From Desulfosporosinus orientis DSM 765 (GTDB lineage: Bacteria > Bacillota > Desulfitobacteriia > Desulfitobacteriales > Desulfitobacteriaceae), in NCBI RefSeq assembly GCF_000235605.1, contig NC_016584.1, positions 4,873,151-4,937,150 on the forward strand: a stretch of 64,000 nucleotides of DNA. Direction: 5' to 3'. Positions 26,094 through 34,370 of this stretch are shown piece by piece. The notes beneath the pieces were generated by a model, which saw only the letters and a list, made by a program, of their open reading frames with translations, was not told the origin of the DNA and searched no databases. Within the stretch, counting starts at the first letter, position 1, and the number at the start of each line of letters is the position of its first letter. The position numbers were made by a program, and so were the translations under genes.

Positions 26094-26681
26094 CTACTCC
26101 ATCTCCTTTTTCTTTGCTCCCTCAACATCTTTAAAGCCAAAAAGGATCCAATTTCCGTGCAGCACTTCCTCAGCCCCAACCTTGGCGGAGATCTCCACCC
26201 AATACTTATTTTTCTTTCGTTTGAGAACCGTCCCTCGAGCAACAGAAACTTCTCCTAAGTGAACAGGTCTCAGAAATTTCATATCCACGCTTCCCGTCAA
26301 AGCTATTTTAGCATCTACTAAAGCAATGGCTAGAGAATTGGCTTGAGCAAACAAATAGTGGCCCCGCGCCACTTGAGCTTTGCTCAGAACCATACTTTCA
26401 TCAATAGACAGCTTTGAACAAGCTCTTTCTCCAATCACAAGCTCCAGGAGCTCACCTATCAGTTCCTGATCGTCTAAGGACTTTAGCCTTGAATAAGCCT
26501 CTTGGGCTACTGCCCGGGTTCGTTCCCGCAGTTCGGGAATTCCCATCTCCCCACGGTCTAGACGGATCGTTGAGACACTCACCTTAAACCGTTCTGAGAG
26601 CTCTTCATCCGTAAAAAAGGGATTCTTGGCAAGGGCATCTTCCAAAATTCTTCGACGTTCTTCTTTACTGTATCGAGCCAT
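26094..26681 (-). CDS. fapR: Fatty acid biosynthesis repressor FapR
   Basis: Malonyl-CoA-sensing repressor of fatty-acid and phospholipid genes in Gram-positives. The 195-residue protein has an N-terminal DeoR-like helix-turn-helix (LSERFKVSVSTIRLDRGEMGIPELRER, about 28-54) and a C-terminal hot-dog effector domain (AQANSLAIALVDAKIALTGSVDMKFLRPVHLGE). It is the first gene of the fab operon. A palindrome with a FapR-type core overlaps its promoter, implying autoregulation of the whole operon. Confidence 0.94.
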   Translation of the reverse strand: MARYSKEERRRILEDALAKNPFFTDEELSERFKVSVSTIRLDRGEMGIPELRERTRAVAQEAYSRLKSLDDQELIGELLELVIGERACSKLSIDESMVLSKAQVARGHYLFAQANSLAIALVDAKIALTGSVDMKFLRPVHLGEVSVARGTVLKRKKNKYWVEISAKVGAEEVLHGNWILFGFKDVEGAKKKEME

Positions 26682-26818
26682 CTAATCACCATTTCTACCT
26701 TGCATTCTCTCAAAGTCGAGATAATCCATAACGTTTAACCATTTGTAAGTTTGATCCGATCAACAACCGAACTGCTCTTACCCTTGTTTTTGTCCTTGCA
26801 GACAAGGCCAAGGCAGAA

Positions 26819-26839
26819 AATTGTTACCTGGTCACAATT
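26819..26839. promoter_or_regulatory. FapR operator on the fapR-plsX-fab promoter
   Basis: A 21-bp palindrome: arms AATTGT and ACAATT surround the core ACCTGGT, with one mismatched pair. The core equals the centre of the known FapR site (TTAGTACCTGGTACTAA). It overlaps the -10 and presumed start of the fapR promoter, so binding would block initiation. This assignment rests on core match and position. Confidence 0.75.
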
Positions 26840-26865
26840 ATAAACTATCTTTAGCTGCTTATCAA
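26837..26865 (-). promoter_or_regulatory. Sigma-A promoter of the fapR-fab operon
   Basis: Minus-strand TTGATA (26860-26865) and TATAAT (26837-26842), 17 bases apart. The transcript would have a leader of about 145 bases before fapR, in which I see no clear riboswitch. Confidence 0.8.
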
Positions 26866-26910
26866 GAAATAAGCTTGTCGAATCCTCGTATACCCTTGTC
26901 ACTGCGGAAG

Positions 26911-27390
26911 AAGCCGGCACCAGCAGATGATGAAAAATAGTGCTCCTGAGGTCGGGCAGTTTCGCTACATCCGTGCAAGTAAGTTAATTCGTGCGAAGAC
27001 AGTGTCTTCGTACCGCAGCATTCCGAGGCTCGCCCACTCACGGCTGCGGGAGCCCTTCAGCGGATAAGTATTCTTTGGAGATAGCCGCTTCGGCGAAAAT
27101 GTCCACCGGACACTTTCGTGCCAAACCTCTGGGTAGTACCTGATGTTAACCATGGCTTCGCAATCCCCGCAGCCGCTTGTGGGCTTAACCGCCTCTCCAT
27201 GCAATGGGTTCGCTTCTGTAGACGAAGCTGCCCTTGCTTTCAGGTCACAGTATAGCAGTATGTAGTAGTTATAAGATTCGTCAGCGCTGACGAATTTGCT
27301 TCATTAGACTAAAGGGTCGGACAATTGGACAGTTCTTCTGGTTTGGGCAAACCTCTCTGCCGCTGCCGCGGCACCGGCAGACAATAAAAA
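26911..27390 (-). repeat. Dispersed structured element, copy B, with flanking direct repeats
   Basis: Copy B, minus orientation, in the 777-base gap between rpmF and fapR. Core 26954-27233 (280 bp). In the element's own strand the terminal arms GGGCAGCTTCGTCTAC and GTAGCGAAACTGCCC pair in 14 of 15 positions. It has the inserted hairpin (27094-27118) shared with copy C and the palindrome CGAAGACAGTGTCTTCG (26994-27010). Diverged direct repeats (GGCACCAGCAGATGATGAAAA type) flank it at 26911-26938 and 27351-27390; the second runs into the rpmF terminator. A 79-codon frame inside (26965-27204) is treated as non-coding here, but see the findings. Confidence 0.8.
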
Positions 27391-27449
27391 GAGAACTCTC
27401 CCCTCAAAAGAGCAAGGAGTTCTTCATTGAGAAGAACTCCTTGCTCTTT
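27384..27449 (-). terminator. Strong terminator after rpmF
   Basis: A perfect 19-bp stem (27407-27425 with 27431-27449, loop of 5) begins 9 bases after the rpmF stop on the minus strand, followed by GAGGGGAGAGTTCTCTTTTTATTG, itself containing a short hairpin and T-run. It ends the ackA/yceD-rpmF transcript ahead of element B. Confidence 0.8.
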
Positions 27450-27457
27450 GCCAACCC

Positions 27458-27637
27458 TTAGGATTCCATAGTAATAATTGCTTTAGAATTATAGTACCCA
27501 CAGCTTGGGCAAATATAATGAGGCAATTTTGGTTTATGGCATTGGGGGCATTCGATGTGGTTTGGTGCAGTAAGTTTCCACATAGCCCGACGTTTACGAA
27601 CTCTTGATTTTGATTGTCGATGTTGCGGAACACCCAT
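27458..27637 (-). CDS. rpmF: 50S ribosomal protein L32
   Basis: A 59-residue ribosomal protein that I translated by hand. It starts MGVPQHRQSKSRVRKRRAMW, as L32 does, and has a zinc ribbon of two pairs, ECPQC and ICPSC. A GGGGGTG site precedes the ATG at 27637. A longer frame at 27424-27633 on the same strand is a shadow of it. It follows yceD by about 30 bases, the usual yceD-rpmF pair. Confidence 0.95.
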   Translation of the reverse strand: MGVPQHRQSKSRVRKRRAMWKLTAPNHIECPQCHKPKLPHYICPSCGYYNSKAIITMES

Positions 27638-27668
27638 AATTACACCCCCTTTATGTTTTCAGAAATAA

Positions 27669-28178
27669 TCAGTTATTGGATTGCCACTTGGCCAGTGCTG
27701 CTAACCGGGGGTCTATGACTCCTTCCCCACATGAGCATGGGGTTAGATTTCTATTCGCACCACAGTTTGGGCATAGCCCTTGACATTCTACTGAACAAAT
27801 AAACTTCATCGGCAAAGCTAACACAATGTGTTCAAGAATACGATCCTTAATATCGATCTCATCTTTGTCTAAAAGGAGCGCTGTTTCCAAAAGGTCCTCG
27901 GATGCTAATGACCGAAAGGCCCATTCATCTTCATAAGGAAGATCCAAGGTGTAGATAAAGGGCTCCAGACACCGTCCACAGGTTGCTTTAAGTTCTGTTT
28001 GAATCCTGCCTTTGACAAGCATTGCTCGATTGGTGTTGTTCACCTGAAGTTGCACGTGTACAGGTGCTTGAAAGGAGAGCGCGTCAATACCCAAATCGAA
28101 GGCTGAAAAATCTTCTACTAAATCATAGTGGACCGTTTCTCCTCCATTCAGACGAACCTGTGCTACATTCACTTTCAT
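27669..28178 (-). CDS. yceD: YceD/DUF177 family protein
   Basis: Member of the DUF177 family linked to 23S rRNA accumulation and nearly always encoded next to rpmF. From the ATG at 28178 it has 169 residues, with cysteine motifs GRCLEPF, SVECQGLCPNCG and PCSCGEG that probably bind a metal. The GGGGTGG site before 28178 selects that start; the open frame runs 27 codons further upstream. Confidence 0.88.
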   Translation of the reverse strand: MKVNVAQVRLNGGETVHYDLVEDFSAFDLGIDALSFQAPVHVQLQVNNTNRAMLVKGRIQTELKATCGRCLEPFIYTLDLPYEDEWAFRSLASEDLLETALLLDKDEIDIKDRILEHIVLALPMKFICSVECQGLCPNCGANRNLTPCSCGEGVIDPRLAALAKWQSNN

Positions 28179-28268
28179 ATTACCACCCCAATACACATTC
28201 ATTATTATAGTTGGCACATTTTTCTTTGTCAAGGAAAACTCTTTACAGAGAATAACCACCTTAGCTCA

Positions 28269-29459
28269 TTAAATTAGATCTTGGGTTTCTAAGGCAATCA
28301 TCAATTCTTCATTTGTAGGAATGACTAATACCCGACAACGGGCATCCGGTTTGGAAACATCAACTTCTTCACTTCGGACCTTGTTCTTCTCTCGATCCAG
28401 ATCTACCCCGATATACTCTAAATTTTTACAGATCGCTTCTCTCATGCTGGCAGAGTTTTCGCCAACTCCTGCTGTGAAAATGATTCCGTCAACTCCACCC
28501 AAAACAGCGGCGTAGGATCCGATAAATTGACGGACATCGTGTTCAAAAATATCTAAGGCAAGCCTTGCCCGGACATTTCCTTGTCCGGCAGCTACTTCAA
28601 TATCTCTAAAGTCGCTGCTGACCCCTGAAACTCCCAGAGCGCCACATTTGGTATTTAAAAAGTCATTCATTTGATCAACTGTAAAATTTTCCCTACACAT
28701 GATATACGTAACAATGGCCGGATCCAATTGACCCGAACGGGTTCCCATCATAAGTCCATCCAATGGAGTAAAGCCCATGGATGTTTCTATGGATTTACCG
28801 CCTCGGATGGCACAAATAGATGCTCCATTACCCAAGTGGCAGCTGATAAGCTTCAGATCGCCGAGTGGCTTCTGAAGAAGTACTGCCGCCCGTTGACTTA
28901 CATATTTATGAGATGTTCCGTGGAAGCCGTATTTTCTAATTCCATATTTTTTATAAAACTCGTAGGGCAAGCCGTAGATATAGCTGTTTGGCTGCATTGT
29001 TTGATGAAAAGCTGTGTCAAAGACCGCCACTTGGGGGACTCCTGGCATCATTTTTTGACAAGCGATAATCCCAGCAATATTGGGCGGATTATGGAGAGGT
29101 GCTAACTCGACACATTCCTTGAGAGCTACCATGACTTCATCATCAATGAGAACAGACTTCGAAAATTTCTCTCCCCCGTGAACTACTCGATGTCCTATCC
29201 CATAAATTTCTTTCAAATCTTTGATGGCACCATATTCAGGAGAAACCAAGGCTTCCAGCACCAGTTTGATAGCGATGGTGTGATTTGGTATTTCAGCCTG
29301 AATGACCTCTTTTTCTCCGGACCCTGTACGATGAGTAAGCACCGATCCAGAAAGTCCGATTCGCTCTACCAAGCCTTTTCCAATTGCATTCTTGGTTACC
29401 ATGTCAATAACTTGATATTTCAGCGAAGAGCTCCCACAATTTATTACTAGAATCTTCAT
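28269..29459 (-). CDS. ackA: Acetate kinase
   Basis: Makes ATP and acetate from acetyl phosphate, a main energy step in acetogenic and fermentative anaerobes. The 396-residue protein has both signatures: [12 protein letters not shown] at 5-16 and later [10 protein letters not shown], plus GAS and [20 protein letters not shown]. No pta lies next to it. The 150-base gap upstream to the patatin gene shows no confident promoter. Confidence 0.97.
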   Translation of the reverse strand: MKILVINCGSSSLKYQVIDMVTKNAIGKGLVERIGLSGSVLTHRTGSGEKEVIQAEIPNHTIAIKLVLEALVSPEYGAIKDLKEIYGIGHRVVHGGEKFSKSVLIDDEVMVALKECVELAPLHNPPNIAGIIACQKMMPGVPQVAVFDTAFHQTMQPNSYIYGLPYEFYKKYGIRKYGFHGTSHKYVSQRAAVLLQKPLGDLKLISCHLGNGASICAIRGGKSIETSMGFTPLDGLMMGTRSGQLDPAIVTYIMCRENFTVDQMNDFLNTKCGALGVSGVSSDFRDIEVAAGQGNVRARLALDIFEHDVRQFIGSYAAVLGGVDGIIFTAGVGENSASMREAICKNLEYIGVDLDREKNKVRSEEVDVSKPDARCRVLVIPTNEELMIALETQDLI

Positions 29460-29608
29460 TTTCTATACCCCTTTATAATTTTACCGGCTCAAGAAGTTTT
29501 ATTAGTATTAGTAAACTATAGTCTTCCCCGAAAAAACGTATTTTTCACTTAGTTGAGGGAGGCATTTCTTTCCACGGCTTTGTTTCATTTATGAGTGTAG
29601 CACAAAAT

Positions 29609-30391
29609 TTATGGTTTTTTAACCCCTAACTCCATTATTCTCTTAATCTCAGAACATTTCGTCAATGCAAGGCTTCGGCCAAGTTGTATCCCTTCCTCGG
29701 CACGATCAAACTGCAAGCTGCCAATATGTCCAATATCCGGCTGCAATAACAAATCCGCCCCACAACAATTAGCCTTAAATACTTCATCTTCAAGAATTTC
29801 AATCGATTGCAGCAAAATATCTAAGGCACTGTTAAGTCTATTCTGAAAGCCTTTTTTAACATCAACGGCGAAAACAAGGTCTGCCCCCATCTCCCGGGCA
29901 ATATGTATCGGCAAACGATTTTTCACGGCTCCATCCACGAGCAGGCGCCCTTGATAACGATAGGGTTTGAAAAACCCCGGAATAGAAATGCTTGCCCGAA
30001 CGGCCTGAGCTACGCTTCCTTCATGAAATACCACGAGTTCCCCGGTTTCAATATCCGTTGCTACGACAGCTAGGGGAACTTTAAGATCTGCAAAGGTCAT
30101 ATCTTTCGTTAAGAGGCGAATGACTTCAAAAATTCTATCACCTTTAATCAACCCTTCTTTCGACACAGCAGGGTCTAATATTTTCTTAGCAAACCCCGGA
30201 TAAGTCAACAGCCGCTGGACGCGATAAAGATCTATCCCCGCACACCACAAAGCTCCGAATATAGCACCTGCACTACATCCTACCACCAGGTCTACACTCA
30301 TCGCCTCTTCATTAAGGACTTGCAGAAATCCTAAGTGGGCAAATCCTCTTGCACCTCCCGCTCCCAAAACAAGCCCTCTCTTTGGATTCAT
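29609..30391 (-). CDS. Patatin-like phospholipase/esterase (RssA type)
   Basis: Predicted Ser-Asp dyad lipid hydrolase. The 260 residues include the oxyanion loop GAGGARGFAHLG at 10-21, nucleophile Ser40 in GCSAG and Asp153 in VDGA. The ATG at 30391 is chosen because GGGAGG lies 7 bases upstream; a TTG further up is less likely. It has no signal peptide and is close in size to the small cytosolic RssA/YlbK proteins. In Bacillus ylbK is next to ylbJ, and here ylbJ is divergent from it, which supports a YlbK equivalence. Confidence 0.85.
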   Translation of the reverse strand: MNPKRGLVLGAGGARGFAHLGFLQVLNEEAMSVDLVVGCSAGAIFGALWCAGIDLYRVQRLLTYPGFAKKILDPAVSKEGLIKGDRIFEVIRLLTKDMTFADLKVPLAVVATDIETGELVVFHEGSVAQAVRASISIPGFFKPYRYQGRLLVDGAVKNRLPIHIAREMGADLVFAVDVKKGFQNRLNSALDILLQSIEILEDEVFKANCCGADLLLQPDIGHIGSLQFDRAEEGIQLGRSLALTKCSEIKRIMELGVKKP

Positions 30392-30461
30392 TATTTTTCC
30401 TCCCAACGACTTCTATGGTTCGGCGTCTTTCCATATAAATTATGAAAGAAGGTGAGGTTTC

Positions 30462-31616
30462 ATGTCCAACATTGCCCGTATCCTGGCTTTAAGCCTGCTG
30501 GCTCTGGGTATGTTTATCTATCCCCAGGAAGTGCTAAGTTCTGCAGGCGGAGGATTAACTTTATGGTGGCGTTTTGTCCTGCCGGCATTATTGCCTTTTT
30601 TTATTCTTTCCGAACTATTAATGGCCTCTGGATTTGTTCATTTTCTCGGTGTTCTGTTAGAATCCTTCATGCGTCCTATTTTTCGGCTCCCCGGTAAAGC
30701 AGCCTTTGTCGTCGCCATGGGTTATACTTCAGGGTTCCCCATGGGAGCCGTACTAACCGCTCGTTTACGCAGCGAGAAAGACCTTACCCAGGAGGAAGGA
30801 GAACGTTTATTGGCCTTTACTAATAATCCCAGCCCCGGATTCATGTTCGGCGCCGTTGCTTCCGGCATGTTAGGAAAACCTGCCCTGGGTATCCTCCTGG
30901 CCAGTTCTGTTTATCTAGCTAATTTAATGGTTGGATTCCTCTTCCGATTTTACAAAGCGGAACAAAAAAGTCAACAGAGTTTTACTCCGCCGTCATTAAA
31001 ACGTGCTTGGCTGGAAATGAGAAAAGCCCAAAACCAAGACCAGCGCACCTTAGGGCAAATCCTGGGCGACGCAGTCAGGCAAAGTACTAATACGGTACTG
31101 ATGGTCGCCGGTTTCATGGCCTTTTTTTCTGTCATACTTCGTTTATTAAATCAATGGAATATTACTTTATTCTTAGCAGCTTTCAGTCATCGTATGATTC
31201 CTGAGATTCAAGTTCCTGTTTTTCAAGCTTTATTCAACGGTCTTTTTGAAATGACCTTGGGTTGCCAGGAAGCTATCCAATCCCTCACTTTTCTCAACCA
31301 GCAAATCGCTCTTCTCACTCTGCTTATGGGCTGGGGCGGACTTTCTGTTTTTGCCCAAGTGGCTGGATTAATCAGCAGTACAGACTTGCGTTTCTCTTCC
31401 TTTGTTATTGCCAGAACCCTTCATGCCTTCATTGCTCTTAGCTTAAGCCAATTCTTACTCACAGTAACTAAGATTCCCACCTCAAACCTGGCAATTCCAA
31501 TCCCAGATTCATCCATCCTTTTTTGGAATACATGGCATTTGAGTTCTATGGTATTTTTGGGTTGTATGTCTCTACTGATTCTTTTCAGCATGGTCCGTGT
31601 TCGCAAGCTGCGTTGA
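30462..31616 (+). CDS. ylbJ: Sporulation integral membrane protein YlbJ
   Basis: Polytopic protein needed for spore cortex formation in Bacillus. The 384-residue sequence has about eight hydrophobic segments and nucleoside-transporter gate-like motifs: LWWRFVLPALLPFFILSELL near the N-terminus, AMGYTSGFPMGAVLTARL and FTNNPSPGFMFGAVASGML. It faces the patatin gene divergently, and its end faces the coiled-coil gene at 31649. The transcribing sigma factor (sigma-E is expected) could not be deduced from the short upstream region. Confidence 0.9.
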   Translation: MSNIARILALSLLALGMFIYPQEVLSSAGGGLTLWWRFVLPALLPFFILSELLMASGFVHFLGVLLESFMRPIFRLPGKAAFVVAMGYTSGFPMGAVLTARLRSEKDLTQEEGERLLAFTNNPSPGFMFGAVASGMLGKPALGILLASSVYLANLMVGFLFRFYKAEQKSQQSFTPPSLKRAWLEMRKAQNQDQRTLGQILGDAVRQSTNTVLMVAGFMAFFSVILRLLNQWNITLFLAAFSHRMIPEIQVPVFQALFNGLFEMTLGCQEAIQSLTFLNQQIALLTLLMGWGGLSVFAQVAGLISSTDLRFSSFVIARTLHAFIALSLSQFLLTVTKIPTSNLAIPIPDSSILFWNTWHLSSMVFLGCMSLLILFSMVRVRKLR

Positions 31617-31648
31617 ATACCATTAGTTTAAAGGAAAAAGAGTGAGGT

Positions 31649-32143
31649 TTACTCACTCTCATCACTGTTTGATTTACCGGCTCGCTCTTCTCGAACCAGA
31701 GATTTTAATTCTTCACGATTTTTTCGCAGGGATTGAAGGGTATCATACAAGCTTTGTTCAACATGCTGAAGCATCTCATCAGCATATTGCACCGCCCCGG
31801 TTTTTACTTCCCGTGCAAAGGTTTGTGCTTGTATGACGATGTTTTCTCCATATTCTTGGGCCTGTTTAACAACTTCATTTTCCATAGCCATTTTATCAAT
31901 ATAGGTTTTCCCCTGATCCATTAGCTTTTGAGCCTCAGCTTGTGCTTCATCGAGAATGCGCTGACGTTCTTTTAAGACCCACTGAGCGTTCGTTATTTCT
32001 TCAGGCAAGGAGGCACGCACGCGATCAAGCAGTTCGAAGAGTACAGCATCATCCACTAAAACCTTTCCAGTCATAGGAATTTTTGTTCCGTGATCAATTA
32101 TTTCTTCTACTTCATTGAGTAAACTCTGAATATCACTTTCCAC
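31649..32143 (-). CDS. Coiled-coil hypothetical protein, GTG start
   Basis: A 164-residue, charged, helical protein (MESDIQSLLNEVEEIID, then repeated AQAEAQKLMDQGKTYIDKM, QAQEYGENIVIQAQTFAREVK) with coiled-coil character and similarity in style to ATPase stalk or DivIVA-like proteins. I do not assign a function. GTG at 32143 has GGAGAGG six bases upstream; longer frames overlap rsmD. It follows rsmD directly, where coaD is often found; coaD is not in the window. Confidence 0.75.
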   Translation of the reverse strand: MESDIQSLLNEVEEIIDHGTKIPMTGKVLVDDAVLFELLDRVRASLPEEITNAQWVLKERQRILDEAQAEAQKLMDQGKTYIDKMAMENEVVKQAQEYGENIVIQAQTFAREVKTGAVQYADEMLQHVEQSLYDTLQSLRKNREELKSLVREERAGKSNSDESE

Positions 32144-32159
32144 TTCTATCCTCTCCTCG

Positions 32160-32714
32160 TCATACATCCATTCTCTGTAGGTACCAAACTTTGGTGTCAC
32201 CATATTCCCCTGTCTTGCGAATCTCAAAGGGGTACATATCACCTGCTGCTAAATCTTCATCTTTAGCAGTTTCGGCAATGATCACTCCATCGGGGGTTAA
32301 ATAAGAATATCCCTTCAAGGCTTCAATAATCTTTGGAATTAGCTCTTGTCGATAAGGAGGGTCCAAAAAAATAAGATCAAACACTTTATCAGGATTTTTA
32401 TGTATGAACTTAAAAGCATCCATCAAAAGAAGTTTAGACTTTTGACAAACCCCCAGCACTTCCAAATTCTTTTTTATTGTTTGATAGGCAGCAAAATTCT
32501 TTTCAACCAAAACCGCTTCCGAAGAACCACGCGAGAGTGCTTCAATGGCTAAATTCCCTGTTCCGGCAAAAAGATCCAAAACCCGAGAATTTAAGACTTT
32601 CTCTCCTAATACATTGAAAATCGCACCTTTTACTTTATCCGACGTTGGGCGGGTATGTATTCCTTCTACGGCCTTAAGTTGGCGGCCACGCAAATCTCCA
32701 GCAATAATTCGCAT
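32160..32714 (-). CDS. rsmD: 16S rRNA (guanine966-N2)-methyltransferase RsmD
   Basis: Methylates G966 of 16S rRNA. The 184-residue protein begins MRIIAGDLRGRQLKAVEG, has RPTSDKVKGAIFNVLG, the SAM loop VLDLFAGTGNLAIEALSRG and catalytic FLDPPY. The ATG at 32714 follows GGAGG closely; the frame upstream uses a TTG that is not needed. Confidence 0.95.
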   Translation of the reverse strand: MRIIAGDLRGRQLKAVEGIHTRPTSDKVKGAIFNVLGEKVLNSRVLDLFAGTGNLAIEALSRGSSEAVLVEKNFAAYQTIKKNLEVLGVCQKSKLLLMDAFKFIHKNPDKVFDLIFLDPPYRQELIPKIIEALKGYSYLTPDGVIIAETAKDEDLAAGDMYPFEIRKTGEYGDTKVWYLQRMDV

Positions 32715-32904
32715 TAAATCCTCCAATTATCTGTGGCAGCGCATAGTACATGAGCCTTTATATAGTATACCACAGCGAATGCCAAATTCCTCTATTCCTT
32801 GTATATCGTTTTACTTTTTGTCATATACTAGACTTGGCAAAATGGTGAAGGTTAATCATCAAAATGCCCTTCCCCCATCCAGCTCTTCCTTCGTTTCCTC
32901 TGTT

Positions 32905-32941
32905 CACTGGGCGCTTTAGCAAAGCCCCAGTGACTTTTTTC
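32905..32941 (+). terminator. Plus-strand terminator 38 bases upstream of gpr
   Basis: CACTGGG (32905-32911) pairs with CCCAGTG (32926-32932), with an inner GCTTT/AAAGC pairing, followed by a T-run at 32935-32941. There is no plus-strand gene between ylbJ and here, so it either ends a small RNA or attenuates gpr. The gap 32715-32978 also contains CATATACTA near 32823, like a sporulation sigma -10, with GTATA about 16 bases upstream. Confidence 0.6.
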
Positions 32942-32978
32942 TAGGTCTCGAATAATTGACGTTAAAGGAGTATAGCCC

Positions 32979-33965
32979 ATGAAAAAGTCAGAACTTTATC
33001 AACATCTTAATTTACAGCTTGATTTAGCTGTTGAAGCCCATCAGCTCCTGCGTGGAGAAAGCGGAGAAGAAATTCCCGGCGTTCTCATGAATGAACAAGA
33101 ACTGGAACATGCCAAGGTGACGGTCATTAAAGTGGATACCGACGAAGGCGTTGAAGCTATCGGCAAGCCTAAGGGCTATTACATAACCATTGACGCTCCT
33201 GACATTCGCACCAATAATTATGCAATTCATGAGGATATTACCAATGTTTTAGCAGACCAATTAGTTGAGCTTATGAACCTTAAAGAAGACGCCAGTGTTT
33301 TAATCATTGGTTTAGGCAACTGGAATGCTACCCCAGATGCCCTAGGCCCTCAAGTCATTGACAAAACCATGGTAACCCGACATCTGTTCCAGCTCTCACC
33401 AGATGAATTAAAAGGTCAATTGCGGAAAATCAGTGCCATCACTCCTGGAGTTTTAGGAATTACCGGAATTGAAACTGCAGAAATCATCCGCGGCCTTGTG
33501 GACCATGTTAAACCGGATTTGGTTATTGCCATTGACGCTTTGGCTGCCGGTTCATTGGAACGAATCGGAACCAGTATTCAGCTTTCCGATACCGGTATTC
33601 ATCCCGGTTCCGGCGTCGGCAACCGCCGAGCGGGCATTACAGAAGAATCCATAGGCTGTAAAGTAATTGCTATTGGACTTCCCACTGTTGTTAATGCAGG
33701 CATTATTGCTCACGATGCTGTGGAAGGAGTCTTTAAACAGTTTGTGACCAGCCCCAAATTATATCAACTTTATAAAGGCATCAAACCTGAAGTATTCAGT
33801 CAAATTATTGATGATGTTCTATCCCCCTTCCAGGGAAATTTGATGGTGACTCCTAAAGAAATTGATGCTCTCATTAAAACAGTGGCAAAAATAATCGCCG
33901 GAGCATTGGCAATCAGCCTGCATCCTGGCATTGACCGGGAAGACTATGAACGGTATTTGCAGTAA
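32979..33965 (+). CDS. gpr: Spore germination protease GPR
   Basis: Degrades small acid-soluble proteins early in germination. The 328-residue protein starts MKKSELYQHLNLQLDLAVEAH and contains the family core VLIIGLGNWNATPDALGP, ITPGVLGITGIET and IDALAAGSLERIGTSIQLSDTGIHPGSGVGNRR. GPR is made as a zymogen; the N-terminal prosegment would be the first residues here. A hairpin terminator follows, and a small SASP gene is convergent. Confidence 0.96.
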   Translation: MKKSELYQHLNLQLDLAVEAHQLLRGESGEEIPGVLMNEQELEHAKVTVIKVDTDEGVEAIGKPKGYYITIDAPDIRTNNYAIHEDITNVLADQLVELMNLKEDASVLIIGLGNWNATPDALGPQVIDKTMVTRHLFQLSPDELKGQLRKISAITPGVLGITGIETAEIIRGLVDHVKPDLVIAIDALAAGSLERIGTSIQLSDTGIHPGSGVGNRRAGITEESIGCKVIAIGLPTVVNAGIIAHDAVEGVFKQFVTSPKLYQLYKGIKPEVFSQIIDDVLSPFQGNLMVTPKEIDALIKTVAKIIAGALAISLHPGIDREDYERYLQ

Positions 33966-33982
33966 TCCCTTTTACTTAAGGA

Positions 33983-34018
33983 TAAGGGCCAGGTTTTAAT
34001 AATTAAACCTGACCCTTA
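33983..34018 (+). terminator. Terminator between gpr and the SASP gene
   Basis: TAAGGGCCAGGTTTTAA pairs with TTAAACCTGACCCTTA around a short loop. It can serve both convergent genes; a T-rich stretch follows on the plus strand. Confidence 0.75.
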
Positions 34019-34025
34019 CTTTATT

Positions 34026-34154
34026 TTATTGTTGCGGGGTATTGGGAAAACGCTTGTGTTTACGATTGGCGATCCCAATTTCTTGTGCGACCTCATACTT
34101 GAATTTTTCTAATTCGGGTGTCAGTTGAACCATCGGTTTTGTTGACTTAGCCAA
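34026..34154 (-). CDS. Short alpha/beta-type small acid-soluble spore protein, TTG start
   Basis: A 42-residue frame translated by hand. LTPELEKFKYEVAQEIGI at 11-28 is the N-terminal half of alpha/beta SASPs, including a site resembling the GPR cleavage site (KYE-VA). The usual C-terminal DNA-binding half with GG and TRRLV is absent; instead the protein ends ANRKHKRFPNTPQQ. The TTG at 34154 lies 9 bases after AGGAGGG. Neighbour to gpr, convergent. Full SASPs are 60-75 residues, so it is either a minimal family member or a truncated one. Confidence 0.78.
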   Translation of the reverse strand: MAKSTKPMVQLTPELEKFKYEVAQEIGIANRKHKRFPNTPQQ

Positions 34155-34186
34155 AGTGCTTTTCCCTCCTTAGATTTTTAATATTA

Positions 34187-34212
34187 GACAGCAGACCTGC
34201 TTCGCTGCTGTC
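34187..34212 (-). other. Hairpin in the SASP leader
   Basis: GACAGCAG (34187-34194) and CTGCTGTC (34205-34212) pair perfectly with a 10-base loop, about 33 bases upstream of the SASP start. It lacks a T-run and is not a terminator; it could stabilise the mRNA. No clear sigma-G promoter was found in the 216 bases between recG and this gene. Confidence 0.5.
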
Positions 34213-34370
34213 GGATTAATTTTCTATCCCGCTTTAATCTGATCTTATTATTTAACCATTTCCTTAAGATCATACTCGGCAATTCTTGGTTAAAATTCTA
34301 AACAAATCGATCTCAATTTTCATTCAAAAGAAGGTCGAATATTTTTTCCTATATAAATGCCCTTTTCATC

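Noticed and set aside
26681..26818. Riboswitch in the fapR leader
   Set aside because: No conserved riboswitch core or terminator/antiterminator pair could be seen in the roughly 145-base leader.
26735..26920. 61-codon minus frame upstream of fapR
   Set aside because: It covers the fapR promoter and FapR operator; composition and lack of a ribosome binding site argue against coding.
27424..27633. 69-codon frame MFRNIDNQNQ... on the minus strand
   Set aside because: Out-of-frame shadow of rpmF, whose L32 sequence and ribosome binding site are clear in the other frame.
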